DNA of 64,000 nucleotides, taken from WHUA01 sp963711215 (GTDB lineage: Bacteria > Pseudomonadota > Alphaproteobacteria > UBA8366). This document shows positions 32,979 to 42,489 of this stretch, one piece after another; position 1 is the first letter of the stretch; each line of letters opens with the position of its first letter. The stretch lies in assembly GCA_963711215.1 (NCBI GenBank), contig CAVQDH010000012.1, forward strand, positions 124,001-188,000, read 5' to 3'. A program made the translations under genes and the position numbers. Below the pieces are notes generated by a model. That model was not told where the DNA came from and made no database searches. It saw nothing but the letters and a program-made list of their open reading frames with translations.

Positions 32979-33142
32979 GGACGCTCCGTTGGGACTTGCC
33001 CCACAGGATGAAGACGCGGCGGCGGCGCGCCGCCCTACTACCTATCGGATACCGGCTTTATTTTCCATTAACTAAACAAAGAGGGCTGCCGCAAAGTAGT
33101 TGTGGCGCGGCGGGCCGCTGCTCTTTCATACATACCGGGCGC

Positions 33143-34202
33143 ATGCGAACCGACGACTTCGACTTCGAGCTGCCCCAGAGCCTGATCGCGCAAGAGCCTG
33201 CGACTCCACGGGATTCCGCGCGCATGCTCGAAGTCGGCGAAACGCTGGCGGACCGCCATGTCGCCGAGCTGCCGGACCTTCTGGCGCCGGGCGACCTGGT
33301 GCTGCTCAACGACACGCGCGTCATCCCGGCCCGGCTGAGCGGCCAGCGCGGCACCGCGTCGGTCCAGATCACGCTGCACCGCCGCTTGCCCGACGGGCGC
33401 TGGCGCGCCTTCGCCAAGCCCGCCCGCCGCCTCAAGCCCGGCGATCGGATCGATTTCGGCCCCGGCTTCCACGGCGACGTCGCCGAGAAGCTCGAGGCCG
33501 GCGAGATCACGGTCGCCCCCAACCTGACCGGCGACGATTTCGCCCGCGCGCTGCGCGCGCACGGCGCCGTCCCCCTGCCGCCCTATATCAAGCGGCCGGC
33601 CGGGCCCGACGCGGGCGACAGCGAGCGCTACCAGACCGTCTACGCCCGCCACGACGGCGCCGTCGCCGCGCCCACCGCGGGGCTGCATTTCACCGACCGG
33701 CTGTTCGCCGCGCTCGACGCCAAGGGCGTGCGCCGGGCAACCGTGACGCTGCATGTCGGCGCCGGGACCTTCCTGCCCGTCACCGCCGAGCTGGCGGCCG
33801 ACCACCGGATGCACCCGGAATGGGGCCTGGTGACCGCGGAGACGGCGGATGCGGTCAATGCCGCGCGGGCCGCCGGCAAGCGCGTCCTCGCGGTCGGCAC
33901 GACCTCGCTCCGCCTGATCGAGAGCGCGGCCGCGCCGGACGGCCGGGTCGCGCCCTTCGAGGGGGAGACCAACCTCTTCATCCTGCCGGGATACCGCTTC
34001 CGCGTGCCGGACCTGTTGCTCACCAACTTCCACCTGCCGCGCTCGACCCTGTTCATGCTGGTCAGCGCCTTCGCCGGCCTCGAGCCGGATGCAGGCGGCC
34101 TACGCGCATGCGATCAGCCAGGGATACAGATTTTATTCCTATGGCGACGCCTGCCTGCTGCACCGCAGCGAGGGGGGTATCAATGCTTCCGGCGCGGCCT
34201 AG
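33143..34202 (+). CDS. queA: S-adenosylmethionine:tRNA ribosyltransferase-isomerase (frame break near 34089)
   Basis: About 352 residues after repair. It transfers and isomerises the ribosyl group of SAM onto preQ1 at tRNA position 34. Seen: FDFELPQSLIAQEPA, LNDTRVIPARL, AAPTAGLHFT, VTLHVGAGTFLPV, TSLRLIES and TNFHLPRSTLFMLVSAFAG. One extra C near 34089 splits AFAGLE from RMQAAYAHAISQGYRFYSYGDA. The ATG at 33143 is where family homology begins. It is the first gene of a queuosine cluster. Confidence 0.95.
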
Positions 34203-34239
34203 TTTTACCTATGATCCGTCGTAATTTAGCGAAATGCCC

Positions 34240-34707
34240 ATGGCCGACACGCGCACCATGAGACCTTGACCCAGCTGGGCGAGAAGAGCCCGATCCCCGC
34301 CACGCCCGACGAGGCGGTGCTGGAGACCGTGCCCAACCCGCACCCGGGCACGGCCTATCTCGTGCGCTTCACCTGCCCCGAGTTCACCACCCTCTGCCCG
34401 GTCACCGGCCAGCCGGACTTCGCGCATCTGGTGATCGACTACGTGCCGGCCGAGCGGCTGGTGGAGAGCAAGTCGCTGAAACTGTTTCTCGGCGTCCTTC
34501 CGCAACCACCATGGCTTCCACGAGGCCTGCACGGTCGCGATCGCCAAGCGGCTGGAAGCGGCGCTGGCGCCCGCCTGGCTCCGGATCGGCGGCTACTGGT
34601 ATCCGCGCGGCGGCATGCCGATCGACGTGTTCTACCAGACCGGCACGCCGCCCGAGGGCCTGTGGCTGCCCGACCAGGGCGTCCAGCCCTATCGCGGGCG
34701 CGGCTGA
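34240..34707 (+). CDS. queF: NADPH-dependent 7-cyano-7-deazaguanine reductase (two frame breaks)
   Basis: About 155 residues after repair, the short unimodular QueF type. It reduces preQ0 to preQ1. The catalytic cysteine is in EFTTLCPVTGQPDFAH, and the signature ESKSLKLFLGSFRNHHGFHE spans the second break near 34494 (one extra base). The first break near 34258 (equivalent to one missing base) leaves only a short N-terminal peptide from the ATG at 34240 or 34234 outside the main frame. It lies between queA and queG, so the operon covers preQ0 to queuosine except for the transglycosylase Tgt. Confidence 0.9.
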
Positions 34708-34716
34708 GGGGCGCCC

Positions 34717-35871
34717 GTGACCGGGGACAGCAAGCGCGACGCCATCCGCGACCGGGCCCTGGAGCTCGGCTTCGACGCCGTCGGCTTCGCCGAGGCGGCG
34801 CTCGCCCGGCAGGCCGGAACCGACCTCTCGGAATATCTCGCCCGCGGCTACCACGGCGACATGGGCTGGCTCGCCGCCCACGCCGACCGCCGCGCCAATC
34901 CGCGCGGGCTCTGGCCCGAGGCGCAGAGCGTCATCGTCGTCGCCGCGAACTACGCGCCGCTGGAGAACCCGCTCGACGCCTATCCCCGGATGCGCCGGGG
35001 CGGACGCGGCACGATCTCGGTCTACGCCCAGAACCGCGACTACCACGACGTGATGAAGAAGCGCCTGCGCGCCCTCGCCCGCTGGATGCACGAGGCGCTG
35101 GGCGCCCAGGTCAAGCTGTTCGTCGACACCGCGCCGGTGATGGAGAAGCCGATCGCCCAGCTTGCCGGGCTCGGCTGGCAGGGCAAGCATACCAACCTGG
35201 TCTCGCGCGACTTCGGCTCCTGGCTGTTCCTGGGCGAGGTCTACACCGACCTGGCGCTGGCGCCCGACGCGCCGGCGACCGACCGCTGCGGCTCCTGCCG
35301 CCGGTGCCAGGATATCTGCCCCACCAACGCCTTCCCCGAGCCCTACAAGCTCGACGCGCGGCGCTGCATCTCCTACCTCACGATCGAGCATAAGGGGCAT
35401 ATCGACCCGGGCCTGCGCGAAGCCATCGGCCACCGCATCTACGGCTGCGACGACTGCCTCGCCGTCTGCCCCTGGAACAAGTTCGCGACGCCGACGCGGG
35501 ACGCGGACTTCCTGCCGCGGCTGGAGCTGACCGCGCCGCGGCTGACCGACCTGGCGGCGCTCGACGACGCCGGCTTCCGCAAGGTCTTCGCGGGCTCGCC
35601 CATCAAGCGCATCGGCCGCGACCGCTTCGTCCGCAACGTGCTGATCGCGCTCGGCAACAGCGGCGACGCCGGCCTCGCACCGGCGGCGGAGGCGCTGCTC
35701 GGCGATCCCGCGCCGATCGTCCGCGCGATGGCGGTCTGGGCGCTGTCGCGGCTGCTCGACGGCGACCGCTTCGCCGCGCTCCGGGCGCGCTGCCTCGGCC
35801 GCGAAGACGACCCCGACGTCGCCGGCGAATGGACGCGGGCGGATGCGGTCGCGCAGCGGCTGGCGGTCTGA
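34717..35871 (+). CDS. queG: Epoxyqueuosine reductase
   Basis: 384 residues, intact, from a GTG at 34717 preceded by GAGGGG. The cobalamin-dependent enzyme performs the last step of queuosine synthesis. Two [4Fe-4S] motifs are CGSCRRCQDICPTNA and CDDCLAVCPWN, with DTAPVMEKPIAQLAGLGW as another signature. A HEAT-like tail follows the ferredoxin part. It ends the que cluster and is followed by a clear terminator at 36009. Confidence 0.96.
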   Translation: MTGDSKRDAIRDRALELGFDAVGFAEAALARQAGTDLSEYLARGYHGDMGWLAAHADRRANPRGLWPEAQSVIVVAANYAPLENPLDAYPRMRRGGRGTISVYAQNRDYHDVMKKRLRALARWMHEALGAQVKLFVDTAPVMEKPIAQLAGLGWQGKHTNLVSRDFGSWLFLGEVYTDLALAPDAPATDRCGSCRRCQDICPTNAFPEPYKLDARRCISYLTIEHKGHIDPGLREAIGHRIYGCDDCLAVCPWNKFATPTRDADFLPRLELTAPRLTDLAALDDAGFRKVFAGSPIKRIGRDRFVRNVLIALGNSGDAGLAPAAEALLGDPAPIVRAMAVWALSRLLDGDRFAALRARCLGREDDPDVAGEWTRADAVAQRLAV

Positions 35872-35913
35872 GCGGCAGGAAATAGCGAGAGTGCCCGCAT
35901 CCCAAAGATCGTC

Positions 35914-35936
35914 ATTCGCCGATTTAATCGGCGAAT
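35914..35936. repeat. Short palindromic intergenic repeat
   Basis: Perfect arms ATTCGCCGATT and AATCGGCGAAT around one base, embedded in a GTC...CCAG frame. It resembles the widespread GTCATTCCCGC-type repeats between genes of proteobacteria. Confidence 0.5.
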
Positions 35937-36008
35937 CCAGGGCACGGCATTCACCTCAGCCGCGGAGATCGTCCGAATGGCCGAGCGAAAATCGGCGCCG
36001 TGCCATGG

Positions 36009-36045
36009 ACACGCCGGTCAAGCCGGCGTGTGACGTTTTTGTTTT
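36009..36045 (+). terminator. Rho-independent terminator of queA-queF-queG
   Basis: Arms ACACGCCGG and CCGGCGTGT around TCAAG, followed by GACGTTTTTGTTTT. It lies about 140 bases after the queG stop and in the right orientation for it. Confidence 0.85.
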
Positions 36046-36086
36046 GTGAATGAACTGACAGGCCCGCCGTGAGGCCGTCCCGCCCC

Positions 36087-36933
36087 TCAGCAATGCCCGG
36101 GATGGACCGCCTGGAAGTCGTCGCTCGGCTTGGCGCGGTAGCCCTCGAGCCACTCGCGGGCGCTCTGCCAGGCTGCGGTGTCCTTCTGCAGCGGGCCGCT
36201 GGCGGACAGGGGGAATAGCCCGAAGGGCGTCCGGTAGAGCTTGCCCATCCGCTCCATCAGCGCGAACTCCGTCGCGGTGACGAAATTGGCGCTCATGCGG
36301 TGCTTGCCGAAATCGAGCAGGCTGCCCGACTTTCCCGTGCCCCACTCCTCGGCGCTGTCGGCGCGCCAGGCCACGACCAGCGTGCTGTCGCTGCCGAGCA
36401 CAGGGGCGCCATCGAGCACCAGCAGGTGAAGCTGCGACCAGCCGTTCTTGGACGGCACGCCGTGATAGGGCTTGGTCGTGATCTCGACCGCCGCCGGCTT
36501 GTCCGAGCCGCCGGACGCGGCCAGCGAGGCGATCTGCTCCCCGGCCCGATAAGCCCCGGCCGCCGACGCGGCCTTGTCGTCCGGGCGACGCCGCGGCGTC
36601 ATCCCGCAGATCGAAGGCCGGGTGCTCGACATAGGCCGCCTCGCCGAAGCGCGTCGACGACTGTGAGCGCAAATGATCGCGTAAAATGCGGTAGGCGACG
36701 GGGAAGACGAAGACCGCGCGCCCGATCGCGCCGTCCCGGGTCGCCATGAAGCGCTCGCGATAGATCTCGATGCCGTGGGACGCCACCTCCCGGTCGAGCC
36801 GCTTCTCGAAATACCCGGCGCAGACCCAGAGATGCGTCTCCGCCGGCTTGGTCCCGGGCGCGGCGGACAGGACGGACGGCAGGACCGCGCCCATCATCGA
36901 CAACAGGAGGATCAGGGGGCAACGCTTTGTCAT
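36087..36933 (-). CDS. Hypothetical exported protein (frame break near 36588)
   Basis: About 281 residues after repair. The first 24 residues form a clear signal peptide ending LSAAP. No family recognised. The mature part has an HLWVCAGYFEKRLDREV region, a middle with VAWRADSAEEWGTGKSGSLLDFG, and ends DFQAVHPGHC with a C-terminal cysteine. One extra base near 36588 splits AAASP from DDKAASAAGAYRAGEQ. It lies downstream of the KAS gene by 185 bases in the same direction. Confidence 0.6.
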
Positions 36934-37118
36934 AGCGATAATTTTTCAAATTGTCTTAGAGCGCGGCGCGGCAGTGGCGCTTCGCCCCTATGGTAGAGCC
37001 GAGAGTGTTAGCAAAGTTTTAAAGCGGGGTGGCAGGACGTGGGATGCGCCGCAGGTTTTGCCGGCTCGTGACGCGGCCGGCTTTAACCATGCCGTCCGCC
37101 GGCATGGTCGATGCGCCT

Positions 37119-38336
37119 CTAGCCGTCGAAGCGCTTGACCGCGAGCACCGCGTTGAGGCCGCCGAAGGCGAAGGAATTGGAGATCGCCGCCCGGATATCG
37201 CCCTGCCGCGCCTCGTTCGGCACGTAGTCGAGGTCGCATTCCGGGTCGCGCTCCGTGAAATTGGCGGTCGGCGGCAGGACCCGGTCGCGAATCGCCAGCG
37301 CCGTCACGATCAGCTCGAGCGCGCCCGCGCCGCCCAGCGCATGGCCGAACACCGACTTGCTCGACGACACCGCGAGCTTTTCCGCCGCCGCATTGCCGAG
37401 CGCCATGCGCAGCGCCCGCGTCTCGGTCACGTCGTTGGCGGCGGTGCCCGTGCCGTGCGCGTTGACGTAGTCGATGTCGTCCGGATTGAGGCGGGCGTCC
37501 TTGAGCGCGCCGGTCATCGCGCGCGCCGCGCCGTTGGCGTCGGGGAGCGTGATGTCCATGGCGTCCGAGCTCATGCCGAAGCCGCAGATCTCGGCATAGA
37601 TGGTGGCGCCGCGCGCCTTCGCCCGCTCCAGCGTCTCGAGCACGACGACCGCCGCCCCCTCGCCCAGCGACATGCCGGTGCGGCCCTTCGAGAAGGGCCG
37701 GCAGGTATCGGTCGCCATGACGCGGATCGCTTCCCAGCCCTTCATCGTGCCGAGCGCGATGCAGGCCTCGGTGCCGCCGGTGACGGCCGTGTGGACCATG
37801 CCGCTGCGCACCATGTGGAAGGCCAGGCCGATCGCATGCGTCGAGGACGAGCACGCGCTCGCCACCGCGAAGGCCGGCCCCTTGATGCCGTGCTCCATGC
37901 AGACATGGCTGCAGGCGGCGTTCAGCATCAGGCGCGGAATCGTGAACGGATGCACGCCCTTGCGGCCTTGCGCATAGATCCGGTAGTAGCTTTCGTCGAG
38001 TGTCTGCTGGCCGCCGACGCCGGAGCCGATCAGGCAGGCGGTCTGCTCCGCCTCCTCGCCCTCGAAGGCGATGTTCGCATCCTTGATCGCCTGGCGCGAC
38101 GCCATCACCGCGAGCTGGCTGAAGCGGTCGAGCAGCGCCAGCTGCTTCGGCGGGAAATGCGCCTTCGCCTCGAAATCCTTGATCTCCGCGCCGATCTTGA
38201 TGTGCAGGTCGCTGGTATCGATGATCGTCAGCGGGCCGATGACCGAGCGGCCCTCGCGCACCGTCTCCCAGAACTCAGGAACGGATTTTCCGGCCGCGCT
38301 GAAGACACCGAGGCCGGTGATGACAACTCTGTTCAT
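37119..38336 (-). CDS. Beta-ketoacyl-ACP synthase, FabF/NodE type
   Basis: 405 residues, intact. It catalyses condensation of malonyl-ACP with acyl-ACP. The active cysteine is in VASACSSSTHAIG and the two histidines are in NAHGTGTAAND and SSKSVFGHALGGAGA; NSFAFGGLNAVL closes the fold. It is more divergent than housekeeping FabF and lies directly after a dedicated acyl carrier protein and lpxD. It probably builds a special long or modified acyl chain for lipid A. Confidence 0.92.
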   Translation of the reverse strand: MNRVVITGLGVFSAAGKSVPEFWETVREGRSVIGPLTIIDTSDLHIKIGAEIKDFEAKAHFPPKQLALLDRFSQLAVMASRQAIKDANIAFEGEEAEQTACLIGSGVGGQQTLDESYYRIYAQGRKGVHPFTIPRLMLNAACSHVCMEHGIKGPAFAVASACSSSTHAIGLAFHMVRSGMVHTAVTGGTEACIALGTMKGWEAIRVMATDTCRPFSKGRTGMSLGEGAAVVVLETLERAKARGATIYAEICGFGMSSDAMDITLPDANGAARAMTGALKDARLNPDDIDYVNAHGTGTAANDVTETRALRMALGNAAAEKLAVSSSKSVFGHALGGAGALELIVTALAIRDRVLPPTANFTERDPECDLDYVPNEARQGDIRAAISNSFAFGGLNAVLAVKRFDG

Positions 38337-38380
38337 GTGGTGCGTCTATTCCGGTGTGGTGCTTGCATCCGGCCCGCCGT

Positions 38381-38641
38381 TCAAGCCGGCTTGCCTTCTT
38401 CGTCAATCAATTTCTGAACCGCGTCGACCACGTCGCCGACGGTCTGGAACTCCAGCTCCTGGTCGTTCGCGTTGTACGGCACGTGGATGTCGAATTTCTC
38501 CTCGACGGCGAAAATGATCTCGACCACATCAAGGGATTCGATCTCGAGGTCGGTAAGCTTGGCGTCCCGCTTCAGCTTCGCCCGATCGACGGCCGACTTC
38601 TCGGCAATGATATCGTATACGTCGCTCTCGACACTCGACAT
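38381..38641 (-). CDS. Specialised acyl carrier protein
   Basis: 86 residues, acidic. The phosphopantetheine serine is in EIESLDVVEIIF. The ATG at 38641 has GGAG 8 bases upstream; the longer GTG frame at 38653 begins inside that ribosome site. The sequence differs from housekeeping AcpP (no GADSLD) and resembles the AcpXL/NodF type used with dedicated ketosynthases. It lies between lpxD (53-base gap) and a ketosynthase (44-base gap). Confidence 0.88.
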   Translation of the reverse strand: MSSVESDVYDIIAEKSAVDRAKLKRDAKLTDLEIESLDVVEIIFAVEEKFDIHVPYNANDQELEFQTVGDVVDAVQKLIDEEGKPA

Positions 38642-38694
38642 GCTCTTCTCCACACCGGCGACCGCCGTACGGTATTGTACAACCGTCCGATTCG

Positions 38695-39789
38695 TTAGCC
38701 TTTTTTCTTACCCGATTCAATAGCGGTGAGCCGCTTCTTGAGACGCCCGACATCCTCGAAAAGGCTCTTCAGCCGCCGCGTATACATGTATATCTCCGCC
38801 GCCTTGCTGCGCGCCACCGCGGGCACGCCGATCGCCACCATCCGGGATGGCAGGTTCGTGCCGACCGCCGAGCGCGCGCCGACCACGACGTCGTCGCCGA
38901 TGGTCAGATGATCGCCGACGCCGACCTGCCCGGCAAGCACCACCCGGCTGCCGATCCGCGTGCTGCCGGCGACGCCGACCTGGCCGCAGATCATGCAGTT
39001 CTCGCCGATCTCCACATTGTGGCCGATCATCACGAGGTCGTCGATCTTGGTCGCGTTGCCGATCCGGGTCGCGCTGATCGTGCCGCGATCGATCGAGGTG
39101 CAGGCGCCGATCTCGACGTCGTCGCCGACGACGACCGTGCCGAGCGAGTTGATCCGGGTCAGGACCAGGTTCTGCGCGGTGACCGCGTCGTTGGCGCCGC
39201 CGCGCGCTTCCTCGGTAGACCCGGCCTCCGGCGTGACGAAGCTGAAGCCGTCGGCGCCGATGCTGGCGTTCTGGTGAATGATGGCGCGCGCGCCGATCTC
39301 GACCCGCTCGCCGATCCGGACCCCGGCGTGCAGCAGGCAGCCCGCGCCGATACGGGCGTCCGCGCCGACCGTGACATGCGACATCAGGATCGTGCCGGGG
39401 CCGACGACCGCCCCGCTCGCCACATAGGTGAAGGGACCGACGCGCACGTCCTTCGCCACTTCGGCGTCCGGCTCGACGATGGCGCTCGGATGGATGCCCT
39501 GCGGCGCATGCACCGGCAATTCGAACAGGCGCGTCACCCCGGCCATGGCGTAGCGCGGGCGCTGCACCAGGATGTAGCCGTCTAGTCCCTCGGGCGCCGC
39601 GGCGCCTTCGGCGAGGATCGCCGTGCGCGCCTTGCTCCGGGGCAGTATTTCCAGCAACGGCTTGTCCATCGCGAGCGCGAGATCGGCCGCCGACTCCGCC
39701 TCGGCGGGATGCACGGCGCGGACGACGTCGATCGATCCGTCGCCGACCAGCGCGCCGTCGAGCGCCTTTGCGATCTCGCTGAGCTTCAT
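38695..39789 (-). CDS. lpxD: UDP-3-O-acylglucosamine N-acyltransferase
   Basis: 364 residues, intact. It transfers the second 3-hydroxyacyl chain in lipid A synthesis. The N-terminal uridine-binding domain is followed by a left-handed beta-helix of hexapeptide repeats from about residue 100 to 320, with the catalytic histidine region in DDLVMIGHNVEIGENC. A charged helical tail ends in KKKG. The ATG at 39789 (MKLSEIAKALDG) was chosen because the upstream extension is low complexity. First gene of a three-gene lipid A operon. Confidence 0.94.
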   Translation of the reverse strand: MKLSEIAKALDGALVGDGSIDVVRAVHPAEAESAADLALAMDKPLLEILPRSKARTAILAEGAAAPEGLDGYILVQRPRYAMAGVTRLFELPVHAPQGIHPSAIVEPDAEVAKDVRVGPFTYVASGAVVGPGTILMSHVTVGADARIGAGCLLHAGVRIGERVEIGARAIIHQNASIGADGFSFVTPEAGSTEEARGGANDAVTAQNLVLTRINSLGTVVVGDDVEIGACTSIDRGTISATRIGNATKIDDLVMIGHNVEIGENCMICGQVGVAGSTRIGSRVVLAGQVGVGDHLTIGDDVVVGARSAVGTNLPSRMVAIGVPAVARSKAAEIYMYTRRLKSLFEDVGRLKKRLTAIESGKKKG

Positions 39790-39928
39790 CCCCGAATTCC
39801 CGCCATATTCCGTGCGGCGCCGCATCCCCGCGGCCAGTCTGGGCGCTTGCCTACACTGTCCATCCCGGGCAAACAAGGGGCAGATTGCCCGGAGACCGGC
39901 GTCACCGGGCGCGGAGAGGAAACGCAGA

Positions 39929-40691
39929 ATGCTCGACATCGACCACAAGGACGGCGTCACCAGCCTCCGGCTCAACCGGCCGGAGCGCAAGAATGCCTTC
40001 GACCTGGCGCTGACGCGGATGCTGGCGGACGCGCTGGAGCGGGAATCCCGCGATCCGGCCTGCCGCGTGCTGGTGATCAAGGGCGCGGGCGACGTGTTCA
40101 GCGCCGGGCGCGATCTGCGCGCCGCCGGCGACGACCTCAAGGACGATATCTTCGCGGTCGATGACGCCTGGGTGCGGGTCTTTCACGCGCTGCACCGCAG
40201 CCCGGTGCCGTCGGTCGCCGTGGTGCGCGGCTGGGCGGTGGCTGGCGGCTTCACGCTCGCCATGGGCTGCGACTTCGTGCTCGCCGAGCGCGGGGCGCAG
40301 TTCGGCGCCTTCGAGATGCGCCACGGCTTTCCCGCCGCGGTCTGCACGCCGATCCTGTCGCGGCTGGTCGGCCCGCGGCTCGGGCTCGAATTCGCGATGC
40401 TCGGCGAGGCGATCCCGGCCGAGCGCCTGTTCGCGGCGGGCCTGATCAACCGCCTGGCGGCGGATGCCGCGGCGCTGGACGGAGATCGAGGCGGCCTTCG
40501 TCGGCGCGCTCGCGGCGCTCGACCCGCGCGCGGTCAAGCTGACGCGGGACACTTTCCGCGCGGCGGAGACGATGCCGCTCGACAACGCGCTGGATATGGG
40601 ACGGCAGCTCAATCAGATGCTGGCCGCGCTCGGCCGCTTCCAGGGCGCCGGCGCCAAGGTCGGGAAACCGAAACGGCAGGACGGATCCTAA
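39929..40691 (+). CDS. Enoyl-CoA hydratase/isomerase family protein (frame break near 40483)
   Basis: About 253 residues after repair. GAGAGGA precedes the ATG at 39929. The crotonase oxyanion-hole segments are GAGDVFSAGRDLRA and VRGWAVAGGFTLAMGCDFVLA. The first crotonase glutamate is replaced around FEMRHGFPAAV, so the exact reaction is uncertain. One extra G near 40483 splits ALD from EIEAAFVGALAALD. It is divergent from lpxD. Confidence 0.88.
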
Positions 40692-40698
40692 GGCCGCT

Positions 40699-40881
40699 TC
40701 AGCGGCTGCCGCCGCGCGCCGCCTTCGACGGCATCTCAAGGGCCTTCGATGGCCGCACCAGCCGTTTGCGCAGGATACGCCGGTCGGCGCCCGGCAGGCC
40801 GGCGACCCTCGCCAGCGTCGGCGCCGAAGCTTCGTCGACGGGCGCTTCCGTCCGTTCGAGCACTCTCAACCCATTTCGCAT
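40699..40881 (-). CDS. Possible small protein
   Basis: 60 residues, basic (pI likely above 11), with AGGTGA before the ATG at 40881. No family recognised. It converges with the preceding crotonase gene and stops 8 bases after it. It could be a chance frame in GC-rich DNA. Confidence 0.3.
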   Translation of the reverse strand: MRNGLRVLERTEAPVDEASAPTLARVAGLPGADRRILRKRLVRPSKALEMPSKAARGGSR

Positions 40882-40996
40882 GATTCACCTACCGGATGCT
40901 AGTTTCGTGCATCCGGCACGGCATAACCTATCCCGCGAAGGCGGTAACCCCAAAGAGGTAGACGGCGACGGCCCGCGCAAATTCCCGAATCCGCCG

Positions 40997-41609
40997 TCAT
41001 AATCCTTCCACCCGCACGCGGGGCCAGCGCGACGGCCAGTCTTTGCGCCGCATCCGCGCGAGATAGGCGGCGTAGCCCGCGCGGCCGCGCGGCGTCGGCC
41101 TGGACTTGAGGTCGAGCAGGTCGGCGAGACCGTGGGGCGCGATGACGGTAAGGCTGTCGTCCGCCGCCAGCCGCAGCGCGACGCAAGTCGCCGAACTCGA
41201 GCCAGTTGCGTATCGCGTCCTCGGTATCCGCATAAGGGTCGTCGCCGTTGCGCAGGTGCATGCGCGCCTGGTTGCGCACCGACCAGGGAACGCCGGGCAT
41301 GGCGGCGGCAAGCCGGCGCTCCAGCGCCGCTTCCCGCTCGGGCGACGGGTCGGCCGGATCGAAATAGAGCACGTCCACATCGTCCGGCGGCCGGTTACGT
41401 CCGGCCGCCGTCTTCGGGAGACCGGCGCGCGACGACACGCGCGCCGGCGGCGGTGTCGGCTCCGCAAAGCCGTGCAGGTGATCCCAGACGGCGCTGCGCA
41501 CGAAGCCCGCGCCGACCGCCCAGTCCGGCAGCGCGAGCGCGCGGACGGCGCGCAGCACCGCCATGCGCCACGGGTCGGACAGAATAAAAGCGGACAAGTC
41601 GATGGGCAC
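40997..41609 (-). CDS. DUF925 nucleotidyltransferase-fold protein (frame break near 41188)
   Basis: About 203 residues after repair. The family is recognised from DWAVGAGFVRSAVWDHLHGF, DVDVLYFDPAD (acidic triad of the nucleotidyltransferase fold), PWSVRNQARMHLRNGDDPY and RKDWPSRWPRV at the end. One extra G near 41188 splits NWLEF from ATCVALRLAADD. The GTG at 41609 was chosen because family homology starts there; an ATG at 41645 would overlap the divergent acetyltransferase. Confidence 0.82.
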
Positions 41610-41628
41610 ACCCCATGTTACACGCAGG

Positions 41629-42123
41629 ATGACCGAGTCAAACACCCTGACGCCGGCGCAGCCGGCGACCGACTTTACCCTGCGGCCGGCGACACCGGAC
41701 GATTTCCCGTTCGCCTGGGCGCTCTATAGCGGCCTCATGCGCGGCCTGTCGCAAAATCTTTATGTCTGGCACGAAAAGGCGCAACGCGCCTTGATCCGCA
41801 GCACCGTGTACGGCGGCGACGTCAGCATCATCGTGGCGGACCGGCAGCCCGTCGGCTGGCTGCAGCTGCAGGACGACGAGGACGCGCTCTATCTCCATCA
41901 GTTTTATATCGCGCCGGGATATCAGGGCCGCGGCATCGGAACGCGGCTGATCGAGAGCATACTCCAGCGCGCGAGGACACAGGCGGTTCCCGTGCATCTT
42001 TGGGTGATTCGAGACAACGAGCAGGCGCGGCGCCTCTATCAGCGCCTGGGCTTCGAGATCGTCGAGCAGGATCGGGGGCGGTTTCACCTGGTCTGGCAGG
42101 ACGGGCCCCAGCCGGCCGATTAG
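41629..42123 (+). CDS. GNAT-family N-acetyltransferase
   Basis: 164 residues, intact. The acetyl-CoA pyrophosphate loop is in YIAPGYQGRGIGTRLIE, followed by NEQARRLYQRLGFEIVE, the usual C-terminal GNAT motif. The substrate cannot be told. The ATG at 41629 is 20 bases from the divergent DUF925 start, so the two share one control region. Confidence 0.88.
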   Translation: MTESNTLTPAQPATDFTLRPATPDDFPFAWALYSGLMRGLSQNLYVWHEKAQRALIRSTVYGGDVSIIVADRQPVGWLQLQDDEDALYLHQFYIAPGYQGRGIGTRLIESILQRARTQAVPVHLWVIRDNEQARRLYQRLGFEIVEQDRGRFHLVWQDGPQPAD

Positions 42124-42165
42124 CGGTTTGCCGCGAATGGCCGTGTCCGGCGCCCGAAAACGAAC

Positions 42166-42196
42166 GGACCCGCCGGGCCAGTGCCGCGGCGGGTCC
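42166..42196. terminator. Shared hairpin between convergent genes
   Basis: Arms GGACCCGCC and GGCGGGTCC, extended by GAAC/GTTC with one bulged base. On the minus strand it is followed by GTTCGTTTTCGGG, so it fits as terminator for the small exported protein gene. A second hairpin, GCCGCTGA-N8-TCAGCGGC (42208-42231), lies between it and that gene. Confidence 0.6.
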
Positions 42197-42240
42197 TGTT
42201 CGATGATGCCGCTGAACGGTCGCTCAGCGGCGGGAAAAGA

Positions 42241-42489
42241 TCAGCACTTCTTTTCCTTGGTCAGCTTGGCGATCCGCTTCTGAGCGCCCTGCTCCGTCTT
42301 GAAGCCGCCGCTCATCTTCTTGCCCGCGGTCTTCTTCGTCGCGTTCATGACGACGCCGCAACCCTTGTCGGACTTATAGACGTAGTAGCGGGGCGCCTTC
42401 GCTTTGTCCGCGGCGGACGCCGATCCGATAGCACCGATGGCCACTGCGCCCGCGACGAAAGCGGCCGCTGCCAGACGAATGCCGTTCAT
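42241..42489 (-). CDS. Small exported basic protein
   Basis: 82 residues with a perfect AGGAGG ribosome site before the ATG at 42489. A signal peptide of about 26 residues ends at SASA-AD. The mature part of about 55 residues is Lys-rich and has two cysteines, one in DKGCGVVMN and one as the last residue, which could form a disulfide. No family recognised. The strong ribosome site and double hairpin after the gene suggest high expression. Confidence 0.75.
   Translation of the reverse strand: MNGIRLAAAAFVAGAVAIGAIGSASAADKAKAPRYYVYKSDKGCGVVMNATKKTAGKKMSGGFKTEQGAQKRIAKLTKEKKC

Noticed and set aside
32979..33142. preQ1 riboswitch before queA
   Set aside because: The leader has a perfect GGCGGCGCGCCGCC palindrome at 33021-33034 but lacks the short preQ1-I pattern. 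No AACAAAG-type A-rich tail pairing with a CTGGGTCGCAG-like loop was found in the expected order.
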